Source: a virus
DNA length: 57,098 bases
Virus record (IMG/VR): IMGVR_UViG_3300042934_000352
Coordinates: 1 to 57,098 of that record
Reading direction: 5' to 3' (one strand)
The position numbers and the translations under genes are program-made. Positions 1-8,120 of this stretch are shown here, one piece after another; within the stretch, counting starts at the first letter, position 1, and every line of letters starts with the position of its first letter. The notes beneath the pieces are model-generated. The model had not been told where the DNA came from, did no database searches, and worked only from the letters and a program-made list of their open reading frames with translations.

Positions 1-2
1 AT

Positions 3-119
3 GATGCGGATAAGTCGCATTTTGATGAAACGTTTAACCTTCGGAGGATTGTCACGCTGGAGATAGCACAGGAGCTATACGAAACTTGGAAAGATAAAAT
101 TGATAATATAATAGAATAG
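3..119 (+). CDS. C-terminal fragment of an unidentified protein (5' end outside window)
   Basis: The frame is open from the window edge to TAG at 117-119. It encodes 38 residues beginning DADKSHFDETFNLRR and ending KIDNIIE, with a charged helical character. The next gene follows 12 bases later with its own GGGGA-type ribosome binding site, so both probably belong to one plus-strand operon. Too little is visible to assign a function. A competing frame from the ATG at position 1 stops after 21 codons and is less likely. Confidence 0.5.
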   Translation, partial: DADKSHFDETFNLRRIVTLEIAQELYETWKDKIDNIIE

Positions 120-131
120 GGGAATTACATA

Positions 132-365
132 ATGGCATTTCATAATAAAAAGAAAGACTTCTTAAAGCAAACTATCTTCTCAAACGTACACGAAGGAACA
201 ACTAATCCTGTTAAGAAGTGGTATGCGTATATTACATTTGATGGAAAAGTTGTTCCTGTGTTTTATGACGGTAAATTTCGAGTAGAAGCTCTATCGCATT
301 TTGAAGAAGTTGCTCGGATCAACGGTGGAAAATATAACGGTAATTTACACGCACTTAAAAACTAA
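132..365 (+). CDS. Small phage protein of unknown function (77 aa)
   Basis: I do not recognise this gene. It starts at ATG after the purine-rich AGGGGAATT. The product is small and basic, with a Lys-rich start (residues 6-9) and an aromatic beta-like middle (WYAYITFDGKVVPVFYDGKF). It has no signal peptide, membrane segment or Cys motif. It is the first complete gene of the early plus-strand block that leads into ribonucleotide reductase, so a small accessory role is possible but unproven. Confidence 0.6.
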   Translation: MAFHNKKKDFLKQTIFSNVHEGTTNPVKKWYAYITFDGKVVPVFYDGKFRVEALSHFEEVARINGGKYNGNLHALKN

Positions 366-385
366 ATAGTGAAAAGGGGAGAGGT

Positions 386-667
386 ATGCAGTACTATTCA
401 AATCGAAAGTATACTGTCACTGTAGTATCTAGGGAGAATGGAATGGTCAAACTTCGCACCATTGATGGATTTACATACGAGTTAACTGAGGAACGTTTCA
501 AGGAATATTTGACGGTTGATGTAGTAGAAGAAAAGCCAGTTAGAAAGAAGTTTAAAGAAATGTCTCCATTTGAACAGCAAGAAATTGAGAAAATGTACGC
601 TCAGTCTTGGGTAACAAACGATGTTACATACATAAGTAGTGAGTTGGTAAAGAACAAATCATTATAA
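386..667 (+). CDS. Small phage protein of unknown function (93 aa)
   Basis: I do not recognise this gene. The ATG is preceded by AAAAGGGGAGAGGT, a strong ribosome binding site. Residues 1-45 look like a small beta barrel (alternating Tyr/Val/Thr, RKYTVTVVSRENGMVKLRTI); the rest is charged and helical. It lies 20 bases after the previous gene and 39 before the ribonucleotide reductase, in the same operon. No enzyme motif is visible. Confidence 0.6.
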   Translation: MQYYSNRKYTVTVVSRENGMVKLRTIDGFTYELTEERFKEYLTVDVVEEKPVRKKFKEMSPFEQQEIEKMYAQSWVTNDVTYISSELVKNKSL

Positions 668-706
668 ATTATACAATACAAAAATAAACAGTTAAAGGGT
701 GTTTAG

Positions 707-3529
707 ATGACTTTACATGAGTTTCAACATAATGATATGGAATTCTCAAAAGACGGTCAATTAGATGAGTTGATTGCATTAGATAGATATACTGTTACCG
801 CTTATGATGGTTATGCAGTAGGTGATACAGTAGTTGCTATTATTGATAAAGCAATGGGCAATAAAGTAGTAGGAGTAATTACAAAGGTAAATAACAATGA
901 AACTTATGAAATTAATGATAGATTAGGTAAAACACATACTGTAGCGAAGGAGTTATTACAAAAACCACTCGAAACTAAACCTTCTCAACTTTGGGAACGA
1001 TGGGCAAAAGGTGCTGCTAGTGTAGAAAAAACTCCAGAATTAAAACAAAAATGGGAAAATGAATTCCGTTGGTTGTTTGATGGATACCGTTATTCTCTAG
1101 GTGGACGTATTCAATTAATGTTAGGTCAAGAATTTGTAACTGGTAAACCTGCCGACTTAACAGCTTATAATTGCTTCGTTGTTAGATCACCTAGAAATAA
1201 ATCTATGGCAGTTGAGCAATTCTTAGATGTTGTAGATGTAGCCTATTACGAAGCATCAATTATGCGTAGAGGTGGCGGTGTTGGACTAAATATCTCAAAC
1301 ATCAACACTGTTGAAGGTAGTAAGTCTACTAAACAATCATTCAAGTTCTTACTTGAAGATACTCACGTTGATTCACAAGAATTACAAGACAGAATTAAGT
1401 TAGGCAAATTTGATTCGGTTGAAGTTTATACAGACCGTGAAGAATGGCTAAAGTCTAATGATAATGTATTCGAATTTAAAGTTGGGGATTCAGTCGATGA
1501 GTTATTCGCTGGAATTGTGACAATGGTTAATGAATCATACAATGGGAAAACAGTAGCAATTGACTTTACAGGACTAAGACACCGTAACTCAATTGTAAAA
1601 GGTGTTAATGGTAGAAGTTCAGGCTCAGTAAGTTGGATGGAATTGTTTGTACTAATTGCTAAATTACTTCAACAAGATACCATTGATAATGTTGAGTTTG
1701 CTGAGATTTTCAGTGATATTGTACATCTAATTATCCAAGGTGGAAGTAGAAGAGGAGCTTTAATGCTCATCTGTGCCGATGATAACCCAAATGTTTACAA
1801 GTTTATGGAACGTAAGAAAACAGCAGGTTATCTATCTGGAGCAAACATCTCGGTTGGTATTTCAGATACTTTCATGCAAAGTGTTAAACGTGCCAAACAA
1901 AGTCTAAAAGACATGATTATGCCTAACTCAGATGATCAGAAAGCGTTGAATTTATGGAATGTGTTAATTGAATCAGCATGGACTTCCGCAGAACCGGGAA
2001 TTGTTTGGATGGAAAGATATAATAAAGAGTCTAACAGTTGGTATTTCCATGAGATTGTTGCTACTAATCCATGTGGAGAGCAAGGCTTGCCAGAATTCGG
2101 TGTCTGTAACTTAGGACACTTTGTACTATCAAGATTCTTCGACAAAGAAAACAATGATGTTGCTTGGGATGATTTAGCACGAGCAGTAAGAGTTGCTGTG
2201 CGTCTACAAGACAATATCATTGACTATACTCAATACTTCCTTGATGAAAACAGAAATGTTCAATTATCTGAAAGACGTGTTGGAATTGGATCACTTGGAT
2301 TGGGAACATTGATGATTCAACTTGGTCATAGATACGGCTCTGATAAAGGTAATAAGTTTGTTGATACTCTTTATAAATTCATTGCTAAGATTGCATACGA
2401 AGCGTCAATGGATTATGCAGAAGAAAAAGGAGTGTTCCCTGAGTTTGATTATGACAAATTCATTCAAAGTGGATTTATGCAGAAGTTACTTGCTGAATTC
2501 CCACAGTTGAAAGAAAAGTTAAAAACTCAAGGGATTCGCAATGTCACGCTACTTACTCAAGCTCCGACAGGTAGCACAGGTACATATATTGACAATATTC
2601 CTGAATTCCGTAAACTTTATGGTGGGACTACAACAGGGATCGAACCTTATTTTTCATGGGAATATTGGAGAGCTGGACGATTAGGCATCACTAAGCAAAC
2701 TGTAGACTTAGCGAAAGAATATATGGATGCTAATGGTCTAACTGATATTAAACAATTACCTGATCACTTTGTTACAGCTATGGATTTACAACCTTCAGAC
2801 CATGTTAAAGTTCAAGCAGCAGTACAAAAATGGACTGATTCATCAATTAGTAAAACAGCCAACTGTCCAAAAGACTACACAATTGAACAAACTGATGAAT
2901 TGTATATGTTGTCGTATGACTTAGGTTTAAAAGGAATGACAATTTACCGTGATGGTAGTCGTGAGGCACAAGTATTAGCAACTAATGAGGAAGATGCTAA
3001 GTTAGAATCACATATTGAGGCTGATAAACTTAAGAAATTAAAGGAAACTAAAGTTGAAAAAGTTACACCTACATACGATTCTAAACACTTAATCCAGAAG
3101 CGTCCTAAACGTCTATACGGATTTACTGAAAAAGTTGGATTCTCATATGGCGATAAGTTTGGTCGTGCTTATGTAACTATCAATCTTAATGAATCAGAGC
3201 CTTGGGAAGTATTCATTTCCACTAAAGAAAAAGAGGTTAGTAGTTTAGCAAAAGCATTAGGATTAATGACAACTAAACTATTACGTTTAGGAGGAGCAAG
3301 TGACAATTTACAACAGGCCATTGATACTTTAACGTATGATCAAACTATGGGAACTTTACCAAGTGCGATTGCAAATATTCTTAAACAAATCCAAAAAGAA
3401 AAGTTGGAAGTTGAGATTAAGACAGGTAAAAAGGAATTTGAATTAGCTGAGTGTGCTAGTTGCGGAGAAAAGGCTTACGATAAAGGAAATTGCATCTGCC
3501 ACACTTGCGGTCAAAGTAAGTGTAATTAA
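707..3529 (+). CDS. nrdJ: Class II adenosylcobalamin-dependent ribonucleotide reductase NrdJ
   Basis: Reduces ribonucleotides to deoxyribonucleotides for phage DNA synthesis, using coenzyme B12 as radical source, so no NrdB-type subunit is needed. The catalytic set is complete: C156 and C467 fit the redox pair, and NPCGEQ at 454-459 supplies Asn454, thiyl Cys456 and Glu458, with the spacing of the Lactobacillus class II enzyme (406/408/410/419). A TSCPD-type domain spans roughly 800-905. A Cys-rich tail (915-940, CxxC repeats) probably passes electrons from the thioredoxin-like protein encoded next. At 940 aa it is longer than many family members, with about 75 extra N-terminal residues that look like a small beta domain. 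No intein or intron is seen. Confidence 0.93.
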   Translation: MTLHEFQHNDMEFSKDGQLDELIALDRYTVTAYDGYAVGDTVVAIIDKAMGNKVVGVITKVNNNETYEINDRLGKTHTVAKELLQKPLETKPSQLWERWAKGAASVEKTPELKQKWENEFRWLFDGYRYSLGGRIQLMLGQEFVTGKPADLTAYNCFVVRSPRNKSMAVEQFLDVVDVAYYEASIMRRGGGVGLNISNINTVEGSKSTKQSFKFLLEDTHVDSQELQDRIKLGKFDSVEVYTDREEWLKSNDNVFEFKVGDSVDELFAGIVTMVNESYNGKTVAIDFTGLRHRNSIVKGVNGRSSGSVSWMELFVLIAKLLQQDTIDNVEFAEIFSDIVHLIIQGGSRRGALMLICADDNPNVYKFMERKKTAGYLSGANISVGISDTFMQSVKRAKQSLKDMIMPNSDDQKALNLWNVLIESAWTSAEPGIVWMERYNKESNSWYFHEIVATNPCGEQGLPEFGVCNLGHFVLSRFFDKENNDVAWDDLARAVRVAVRLQDNIIDYTQYFLDENRNVQLSERRVGIGSLGLGTLMIQLGHRYGSDKGNKFVDTLYKFIAKIAYEASMDYAEEKGVFPEFDYDKFIQSGFMQKLLAEFPQLKEKLKTQGIRNVTLLTQAPTGSTGTYIDNIPEFRKLYGGTTTGIEPYFSWEYWRAGRLGITKQTVDLAKEYMDANGLTDIKQLPDHFVTAMDLQPSDHVKVQAAVQKWTDSSISKTANCPKDYTIEQTDELYMLSYDLGLKGMTIYRDGSREAQVLATNEEDAKLESHIEADKLKKLKETKVEKVTPTYDSKHLIQKRPKRLYGFTEKVGFSYGDKFGRAYVTINLNESEPWEVFISTKEKEVSSLAKALGLMTTKLLRLGGASDNLQQAIDTLTYDQTMGTLPSAIANILKQIQKEKLEVEIKTGKKEFELAECASCGEKAYDKGNCICHTCGQSKCN

Positions 3530-3548
3530 TAAAAAGGAGGAATGAAAA

Positions 3549-3791
3549 TTGGCTAAAATATTAAAGTTTTCAAGAGTTGGATGCGTACCTTGTAAAATCA
3601 TGAGTAATTACCTTAATGATAAAGGTGTAGAAGTAGTGGAATTAGACGTAGAAGAGGATGCTCAATTAGCTGCTAAGTTTGGGATTGGTAGTGTACCTAC
3701 ATTGTTATTAGTAGATGAATCAGATGACATCATTGAACGTGTAGTAGGTTTTAACGATGTAGAAGTAGATGAATTAGTAAGCAAACTGTAA
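3549..3791 (+). CDS. Thioredoxin/glutaredoxin-like reductant (NrdH-type)
   Basis: An 80-residue thioredoxin-fold protein with active site CVPC at residues 13-16 and a cis-Pro in SVPT near residue 50. It is probably the electron donor that re-reduces the Cys-rich tail of the ribonucleotide reductase 19 bases upstream. TTG is the start: AAAAAGGAGG at 3531-3540 is correctly spaced, and the nearby ATG at 3542 is out of frame with a stop after four codons. An intrinsic terminator follows. It could equally be called a small thioredoxin; the pairing with nrdJ favours an NrdH-like role. Confidence 0.85.
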   Translation: MAKILKFSRVGCVPCKIMSNYLNDKGVEVVELDVEEDAQLAAKFGIGSVPTLLLVDESDDIIERVVGFNDVEVDELVSKL

Positions 3792-3799
3792 CAAATACA

Positions 3800-3826
3800 A
3801 GAGGGCTTATTCAATTAATCCCTCTT
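3800..3826 (+). terminator. Intrinsic terminator after the reductase/redoxin genes
   Basis: AGAGGG (3800-3805) pairs with CCCTCT (3820-3825) across a 14-nt AT-rich loop, followed by a short T stretch. It separates nrdJ and the redoxin gene from dut. Confidence 0.65.
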
Positions 3827-3859
3827 TATAAAATAACTAATAGTAAAAGGGGATAGAAA

Positions 3860-4294
3860 ATGACTTTGCAAATTAAAGTAAAATACTTTGAAAATACATT
3901 ACCCAAGATTTCTAAACTAACTCAAGGTGACTGGTTAGACTTACGAGCAGCTCAAACAATTGAATTGAAACAATCTCAGTTTGGACTTATCCCACTAGGG
4001 ATTGCAATGGAATTACCAGAAGGTTATGAAGCTCATATTGTACCACGTTCTAGCACATTTAAGAATTTCGGTATTATCGAGACTAACTCAATGGGCGTTG
4101 TTGATGAATCCTATAAAGGTGACAATGATCAATGGTTCTTTCCGGCATACGCATTGAGAGATACAGTTATAGAATTCGGAGAACGCATCTGTCAATTCCG
4201 TATAGTGGAGAAAATGCCAGAAGTTGAAATAGTTGAAGTTGAACATTTAGATAATCCAGATAGAAACGGACACGGATCAACCGGAACAAAATAA
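3860..4294 (+). CDS. dut: dUTPase (dUTP diphosphatase)
   Basis: Hydrolyses dUTP to dUMP, keeping uracil out of phage DNA and feeding the thymidylate synthase encoded just downstream. All five motifs of the homotrimeric family are visible in order: DLRAA (near residue 27), PRSST (near 71), [11 protein letters not shown] (near 89), RICQFRIV (near 112) and the C-terminal RNGHGSTG arm that closes over the substrate. Length (144 aa) is normal. ATG follows AAAAGGGG. It lies between two terminators but clearly belongs to the nucleotide cassette. Confidence 0.95.
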   Translation: MTLQIKVKYFENTLPKISKLTQGDWLDLRAAQTIELKQSQFGLIPLGIAMELPEGYEAHIVPRSSTFKNFGIIETNSMGVVDESYKGDNDQWFFPAYALRDTVIEFGERICQFRIVEKMPEVEIVEVEHLDNPDRNGHGSTGTK

Positions 4295-4308
4295 AAGGGG
4301 GAATTAAC

Positions 4309-4530
4309 ATTAAATTTTATGCCGATATAACAGGTGAAAACTATATCTTACAACTAGACAAACGTGAAGCAACATTGCTACATGGTATCACAGAATTTAT
4401 ATATAGATGTCATAATAAAGACTTCCTAAAGGATAGAATCTCAACAGATGAAATTGTGTTAGCTGGAGATATATCTGATGACATTGAAGATTATTTAACT
4501 GAAGAAGACTTTTGGGACATAGTGGAATAA
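4309..4530 (+). CDS. Small acidic protein with probable ATT start (73 aa)
   Basis: The stretch between dut and the sigma-like gene has an uninterrupted frame of 74 codons with no ATG, GTG or TTG near its 5' end. ATT at 4309 lies 7 bases after the ribosome binding site GGGGG (4297-4301), so a rare ATT start is the best reading. The product begins IKFYADITGENYILQL, contains HGITEFIYRC, and ends in a strongly acidic helix (DDIEDYLTEEDFWDIVE). Function unknown; no metal or nucleotide motif. The good codon pattern, spacing and terminator just after the stop argue for a real gene. Confidence 0.6.
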   Translation: MKFYADITGENYILQLDKREATLLHGITEFIYRCHNKDFLKDRISTDEIVLAGDISDDIEDYLTEEDFWDIVE

Positions 4531-4548
4531 AAATACATAACTTAGACT

Positions 4549-4574
4549 AGGAAGGGATACACTCTCTTCCTTTT
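4549..4574 (+). terminator. Intrinsic terminator before the sigma-like gene
   Basis: AGGAAG (4549-4554) pairs with CTTCCT (4566-4571), followed by TTTT. It ends the dut segment just upstream of the ribosome binding site of the sigma-like gene. Confidence 0.6.
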
Positions 4575-4592
4575 ACTACAAAGGAGACAGCC

Positions 4593-5204
4593 ATGAATGA
4601 ACAATTAACACCGCAAGAAATTTTCGACAAATACAAGCATCTCGGAGAAAAGACAGTACGTGTCATGTTCCCAGATACTATTAATTTTGCAACCTCTATA
4701 GGACTACAACCAGATGACCTCTATCAGTTTGGATTGATAGGTTGTTGGAAAGGTGCAAATACATACTATAAAACGAATCAAAAATGTACTATAAAAGGTC
4801 ATATTATTCGAAATATCAGATGGACTATTCAACGCATGATTGCACAAGAAGGGCTATATCATCTGAGATGGAAATCAAAAGCAGCAGATGAAACTAATAC
4901 TGTAGCGGTAATGAGTTTTGATTATATTCCTAATAATCAAGGTGATGAGAATGATACTTTCCATGATTTAATTGGACTTGACTACAATCTTGAAGGGGAA
5001 GTTGTTGGAAATGTCCTCATGCAAATAATTGAAAGAAAGTTTTCCAATAAACCTAGAACAATTGAGATGTTGAAAAAGAGAATTAGCGGTATGAATTGTA
5101 AAGAAATCGGTGATGATTACGGTATTTCAAAAGAAAGAGCTAGACAGATATTGAAGAAAGCTCTGAATGAATTGAAAGAGAATGAATTACAAGGAGTGAT
5201 TTAA
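4593..5204 (+). CDS. Phage RNA polymerase sigma-70-like factor
   Basis: Probably redirects host RNA polymerase to phage promoters. Residues 38-60 (PDDLYQFGLIGCWKGANTY) match the core-binding region 2 helix. Residues 160-195 (MNCKEIGDDYGISKERARQIL) form the region 4 helix-turn-helix that reads the -35 element. At 203 aa it resembles compact sporulation or ECF-type sigma factors, without a clear region 3. ATG follows AAAGGAGACAGCC. Its TAA overlaps the ATG of thyA by one base, so the two are translationally coupled. It could activate the minus-strand late genes, but that is inference. Confidence 0.82.
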   Translation: MNEQLTPQEIFDKYKHLGEKTVRVMFPDTINFATSIGLQPDDLYQFGLIGCWKGANTYYKTNQKCTIKGHIIRNIRWTIQRMIAQEGLYHLRWKSKAADETNTVAVMSFDYIPNNQGDENDTFHDLIGLDYNLEGEVVGNVLMQIIERKFSNKPRTIEMLKKRISGMNCKEIGDDYGISKERARQILKKALNELKENELQGVI

Positions 5205-6013
5205 TGAATCTATATGATATTGGATTTAAAAATGATATTACAGCTATCCTCAGTCAAGAATGGGAAGTTGACAACAGAGCTACATGGAAAGATGGTACTC
5301 CTATAGCAACAAAACGAATACTGCACTCTGTTAATTCCTATGATCTGTCTAAAGAGTTTCCGGCATCAACACTTAAACCTACTCCGATTAAATCATGCTT
5401 CCTAGAAGATGATTGGATTTATCGTCAACAATCTAGTAATGTAAAGGATTTAGGTTTGAATATATGGAATGACTGGGCTGATGAAACAGGTTCAATAGGT
5501 GAAGCGTATGGAAGCCAAGTAGCGAAACCTGTATTCGGATACCCTAACCAAATTGAATATGTGTTAAATGAGATTCAAAAGAATCCTACCTCAAGACGAT
5601 TAATCATTGAATTATGGAATGTAAACGAATTACATAAGATGAATCTCGTACCTTGTTGTCATCATTTAAACTTTTCGGTTAAAGATGGTATGTTACATTT
5701 ATTCTTAAAGCAAAGGTCAAATGATTTCCTTGTAGCAAATAATTTCAACGTTGCACAATACGCTTTGTTAGTACATATGATTGCGATTCATTGTAAATTA
5801 GAAGCTGGAATATTAACTCATGCTGTAGTTGATAAACACATTTACAATAAACACGAGGATCAGGCTTTAGAATTGTTAAGTAGACCAATTCACAAAGCAC
5901 CTAAACTATGGATAAATCCAGAAGTAACTAATTTCTATGATTTCAAAGTGGATGATTTCAAGTTGCAGGATTACGAAACAGGAAAAAGTATGCGTTTCGA
6001 GGTGGCAGTATAG
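5204..6013 (+). CDS. thyA: Thymidylate synthase ThyA
   Basis: Methylates dUMP to dTMP with methylene-tetrahydrofolate. The nucleophile is Cys152 in LVPCCHH (148-154), the usual PCH motif with an extra Cys in front. The dUMP-binding stretch QRSNDFLVANNFNVAQYALL follows, with the conserved RS, D, FN and QYA positions. Length 269 is typical of the classical folate-dependent enzyme (not the ThyX type). It overlaps the sigma-like gene by one base and the DHFR gene by one base, giving a tight sigma-thyA-dfr unit in which DHFR recycles the dihydrofolate produced here. Confidence 0.93.
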   Translation: MNLYDIGFKNDITAILSQEWEVDNRATWKDGTPIATKRILHSVNSYDLSKEFPASTLKPTPIKSCFLEDDWIYRQQSSNVKDLGLNIWNDWADETGSIGEAYGSQVAKPVFGYPNQIEYVLNEIQKNPTSRRLIIELWNVNELHKMNLVPCCHHLNFSVKDGMLHLFLKQRSNDFLVANNFNVAQYALLVHMIAIHCKLEAGILTHAVVDKHIYNKHEDQALELLSRPIHKAPKLWINPEVTNFYDFKVDDFKLQDYETGKSMRFEVAV

Positions 6014-6522
6014 TGATTAATATTATTGCAGCATGTGGGCTTAATAATGAGATTGGAATTGAGAATAAATTATTATGCAAACTAGACAATGACATGGAAC
6101 ATTTCATAAGACTTACAACTGGAAATTTTGTTTGTATGGGTCGTAAAACATATGAAAGTATAGGTAAACCTTTAAAAAATAGACAAAACATCATTCTAAC
6201 TAGGGATGTTAATTATAAAGCACCTGTTGGAACATTTGTCTACCATTCCGTAGACGATGTAATTAAAGCTTATAACAACCTTAACAATAATGAATCTGAA
6301 TTGTTCTTCATAGGTGGCTCAGAGATTTATTCACAGGTAATTCCTTATGCAACAAGAATTTACCTTACAATCATTGAACACAAATTTGAAAATGCGGATG
6401 CATTCTTTCCACCTTTCAGTATGATGGATTGGAAGATAGTTAGCGATAAAACAGTTTTCCATCCGAAAGATGATGTGAATGAATATGATCATTATTTTGT
6501 TACTTATGAACGCAGAAAATAA
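6013..6522 (+). CDS. Dihydrofolate reductase
   Basis: Reduces dihydrofolate to tetrahydrofolate, completing the dTMP cycle with ThyA. Family features: IIAACGLNNEIG at the N terminus, catalytic acid region LDNDMEHF (near 25-32), MGRKTYESIGKPL NADPH-binding motif (near 43-55), and FIGGSEIYSQ (near 99-108). Length 169 is normal. The start is GTG at 6013, overlapping the last base of the thyA stop, with a purine-rich GAGGTGG upstream inside thyA. A phage-encoded DHFR of this kind may be less sensitive to host-level control. Confidence 0.93.
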   Translation: MINIIAACGLNNEIGIENKLLCKLDNDMEHFIRLTTGNFVCMGRKTYESIGKPLKNRQNIILTRDVNYKAPVGTFVYHSVDDVIKAYNNLNNNESELFFIGGSEIYSQVIPYATRIYLTIIEHKFENADAFFPPFSMMDWKIVSDKTVFHPKDDVNEYDHYFVTYERRK

Positions 6523-6545
6523 TATTAAATATACTAATATTTTAC

Positions 6546-6574
6546 TTGATTAATATAAATTAACTTAGTATAAT
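6546..6574 (+). promoter_or_regulatory. SigA-type promoter, copy 1 of a conserved phage promoter motif
   Basis: TTGATT (6546-6551), a 17-bp spacer AATATAAATTAACTTAG and TATAAT (6569-6574). The spacer itself is conserved at minus-strand promoters near 55602-55618 and 38835-38851, suggesting a bound regulator as well as RNA polymerase. The predicted start, about 6581, falls inside the hairpin at 6576-6602. It would drive the HNH gene and the genes after it. Confidence 0.75.
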
Positions 6575-6575
6575 G

Positions 6576-6605
6576 AGAGTAACCTAATAAATAGGTTGCT
6601 CTTTT
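6576..6605 (+). terminator. Terminator-like hairpin overlapping the promoter start region
   Basis: AGAG-t-AACCTA (6576-6586) pairs with TAGGTT-g-CTCT (6592-6602), then TTTT. It can end the DHFR transcript. Because the upstream promoter starts within it, only part can form in the new RNA, so it would not block that transcript. Confidence 0.6.
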
Positions 6606-6627
6606 ATTAATTTTAGGAGGTGAAAAG

Positions 6628-7020
6628 TTGTTACCAGTAACGGAATTAAGACCAGATTCAAATGGAGTAGTTGTTATTAAGTCAGCCGAAACTAATTGGA
6701 ATAGGTTTACTGGAGTAATAGATTATCAGAAAGCAGTTACACATGTAAAAGAAGGTAGTTGTGGTGTGATCGACTCTAACACTGTTGTTAAGTTTCTTTC
6801 CGATAAGCAGATGAGAAGACATGTATTCAAACGTGATAAAGGTAAGTGTCACTATTGTCGAGGGAAAGCCAACACATTAGATCATAAACTTCCTCGCTCA
6901 AAAGGTGGTTGTTCAACACCAGTCAATCTAGTAGCTTGTTGTAACGAATGCAATCAAAAGAAAAAGAATATGAGTTACATAGAATACATGACATTAATAG
7001 GAAAAGAGGTGAAACAATGA
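6628..7020 (+). CDS. HNH endonuclease
   Basis: A 130-residue nuclease with a compact HNH/treble-clef core in its second half: CHYCRGKANTLDHKLPRSKGG (two zinc Cys, then the DH pair with the catalytic His) and NLVACCNECNQKKKN (asparagine, second Cys pair). Free-standing phage HNH proteins of this size are usually homing endonucleases or nicking enzymes. Start is TTG after AGGAGGTGAAAAG. Its stop overlaps the next ATG (ATGA). It has its own motif promoter, separating it from the DHFR operon. Confidence 0.85.
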   Translation: MLPVTELRPDSNGVVVIKSAETNWNRFTGVIDYQKAVTHVKEGSCGVIDSNTVVKFLSDKQMRRHVFKRDKGKCHYCRGKANTLDHKLPRSKGGCSTPVNLVACCNECNQKKKNMSYIEYMTLIGKEVKQ

Positions 7021-7208
7021 GAAAAGTTAGTCGCAGCTTAGATGGACGTGTACAAGGCAGTCTGAATTATTGGCTAAACAGTCACGAAGAAGAAGTATGG
7101 CGAGATAAGAAAGTGAAACCTGATTCAATCTTATTTCCAAACAGTCGTGAAAGTATGGTTTATCCTGTACATACATATAAACTTAGTGAATTAAAAGAAA
7201 TTAACTAA
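7017..7208 (+). CDS. Small protein of unknown function (63 aa)
   Basis: I chose the ATG at 7017, which overlaps the HNH stop as ATGA and follows AAAGAGGTGAAACA; a longer upstream extension would overlap the HNH gene by over 70 bases without a ribosome site. The product (MRKVSRSLDGRVQ start) is basic, with a short helical middle SLNYWLNSHEEEVW. No domain recognised. Translational coupling suggests production together with the HNH protein. Confidence 0.6.
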   Translation: MRKVSRSLDGRVQGSLNYWLNSHEEEVWRDKKVKPDSILFPNSRESMVYPVHTYKLSELKEIN

Positions 7209-7327
7209 TAATACATAAAAGTAAGTGCTTAGAAACGTTGATTTAACAAGGTTTGTAAAATAATTTCACAAACTATATTACTATAAAACTGTGATTTTAT
7301 TGGGATTTTGAAGGGAGGTGAAAAATA

Positions 7328-7534
7328 ATGAAAGCGATTATTAATGGAATAGAAGTGTCTGGTACTCCTGAAGAAATACTACAATTTCAACAATTGTCAA
7401 ACGAAGCTAACAAAAACAGAAAATACATAGGAAATATTAATGCAATTACATATATAAAGCAACCGAATGATATTGCTAAAAAGATTATTCAAGAAATGGA
7501 GAAACTTGATAAATCAAAGACTTTTTGGGTGTAG
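7328..7534 (+). CDS. Small protein of unknown function (68 aa)
   Basis: ATG follows a strong GGGAGGTGAAAAATA site. The product begins MKAIINGIEVSGTPEEILQFQQL, a pattern seen in small phage proteins with a beta hairpin followed by a helix, then a Lys-rich tail. No catalytic motif. It is separated from the preceding gene by 119 AT-rich bases with a possible weak promoter (TTGATT near 7238). Function not assignable. Confidence 0.6.
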   Translation: MKAIINGIEVSGTPEEILQFQQLSNEANKNRKYIGNINAITYIKQPNDIAKKIIQEMEKLDKSKTFWV

Positions 7535-7588
7535 TATTAAATGCGAAACATATAGGGTGACGACCAATCGTTGAGGAGGAAAATTAAT

Positions 7589-8050
7589 ATGAAATTCGGA
7601 CAATTCCAAGCTTTAGAAGTTACTATATTTGATCAACAAGGAAATTTAATTACTGAACTTTACACATTAAAGAACAGTTATCTCCAAATAAAAGATAAAC
7701 ACGGATATTTATTTATCAAAGATGCTCTGTTAGATAAGAAATTCTTAGAATTTATTGGGAAAGTGGAAGAGGATAATTCAACTGATTTTGATAAATTCAT
7801 TAAAAATAAAAAGTATTCTACAACAATTACATTCAACAATAGACCTAATAAAGTGTGTAAAATTATTGGTAAAGGGGTACTAAGAAACGCTACTGATTTC
7901 AAGGATAATGAGTTTCTATTTGAAATTCCTGACGCTATTTACGATGGTAACATTGACTTTATTAGTGATATGGAACAGGTTTCTGAGTTTGATTTTGCCT
8001 TTAGAATATTACCTAATGATAATGGTGACTTATTCAAAATGCACATTTAA
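7589..8050 (+). CDS. Protein of unknown function (153 aa)
   Basis: The start is taken as ATG 7589 because TTGAGGAGG at 7571-7579 is its ribosome binding site; an upstream in-frame TTG would put the Shine-Dalgarno inside the gene. The product is mixed beta/alpha, begins MKFGQFQALEVTIFDQQGN, and is rich in Lys, Asp and Phe. No transmembrane segment or known motif is seen. It is followed by a terminator. Early phage gene of unknown role. Confidence 0.65.
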   Translation: MKFGQFQALEVTIFDQQGNLITELYTLKNSYLQIKDKHGYLFIKDALLDKKFLEFIGKVEEDNSTDFDKFIKNKKYSTTITFNNRPNKVCKIIGKGVLRNATDFKDNEFLFEIPDAIYDGNIDFISDMEQVSEFDFAFRILPNDNGDLFKMHI

Positions 8051-8072
8051 AAACAATTAACTAATACATAAC

Positions 8073-8101
8073 AAAGGTGGTCAGAGACTGGGCTACCTTT
8101 T
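8073..8101 (+). terminator. Intrinsic terminator upstream of the resolvase gene
   Basis: AAAGGT (8073-8078) pairs with ACCTTT (8095-8100) and runs into TTTT. It lies between the unknown gene and the RecU-like gene. Confidence 0.55.
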
Positions 8102-8120
8102 ACAACAAAGAGGTGATACA

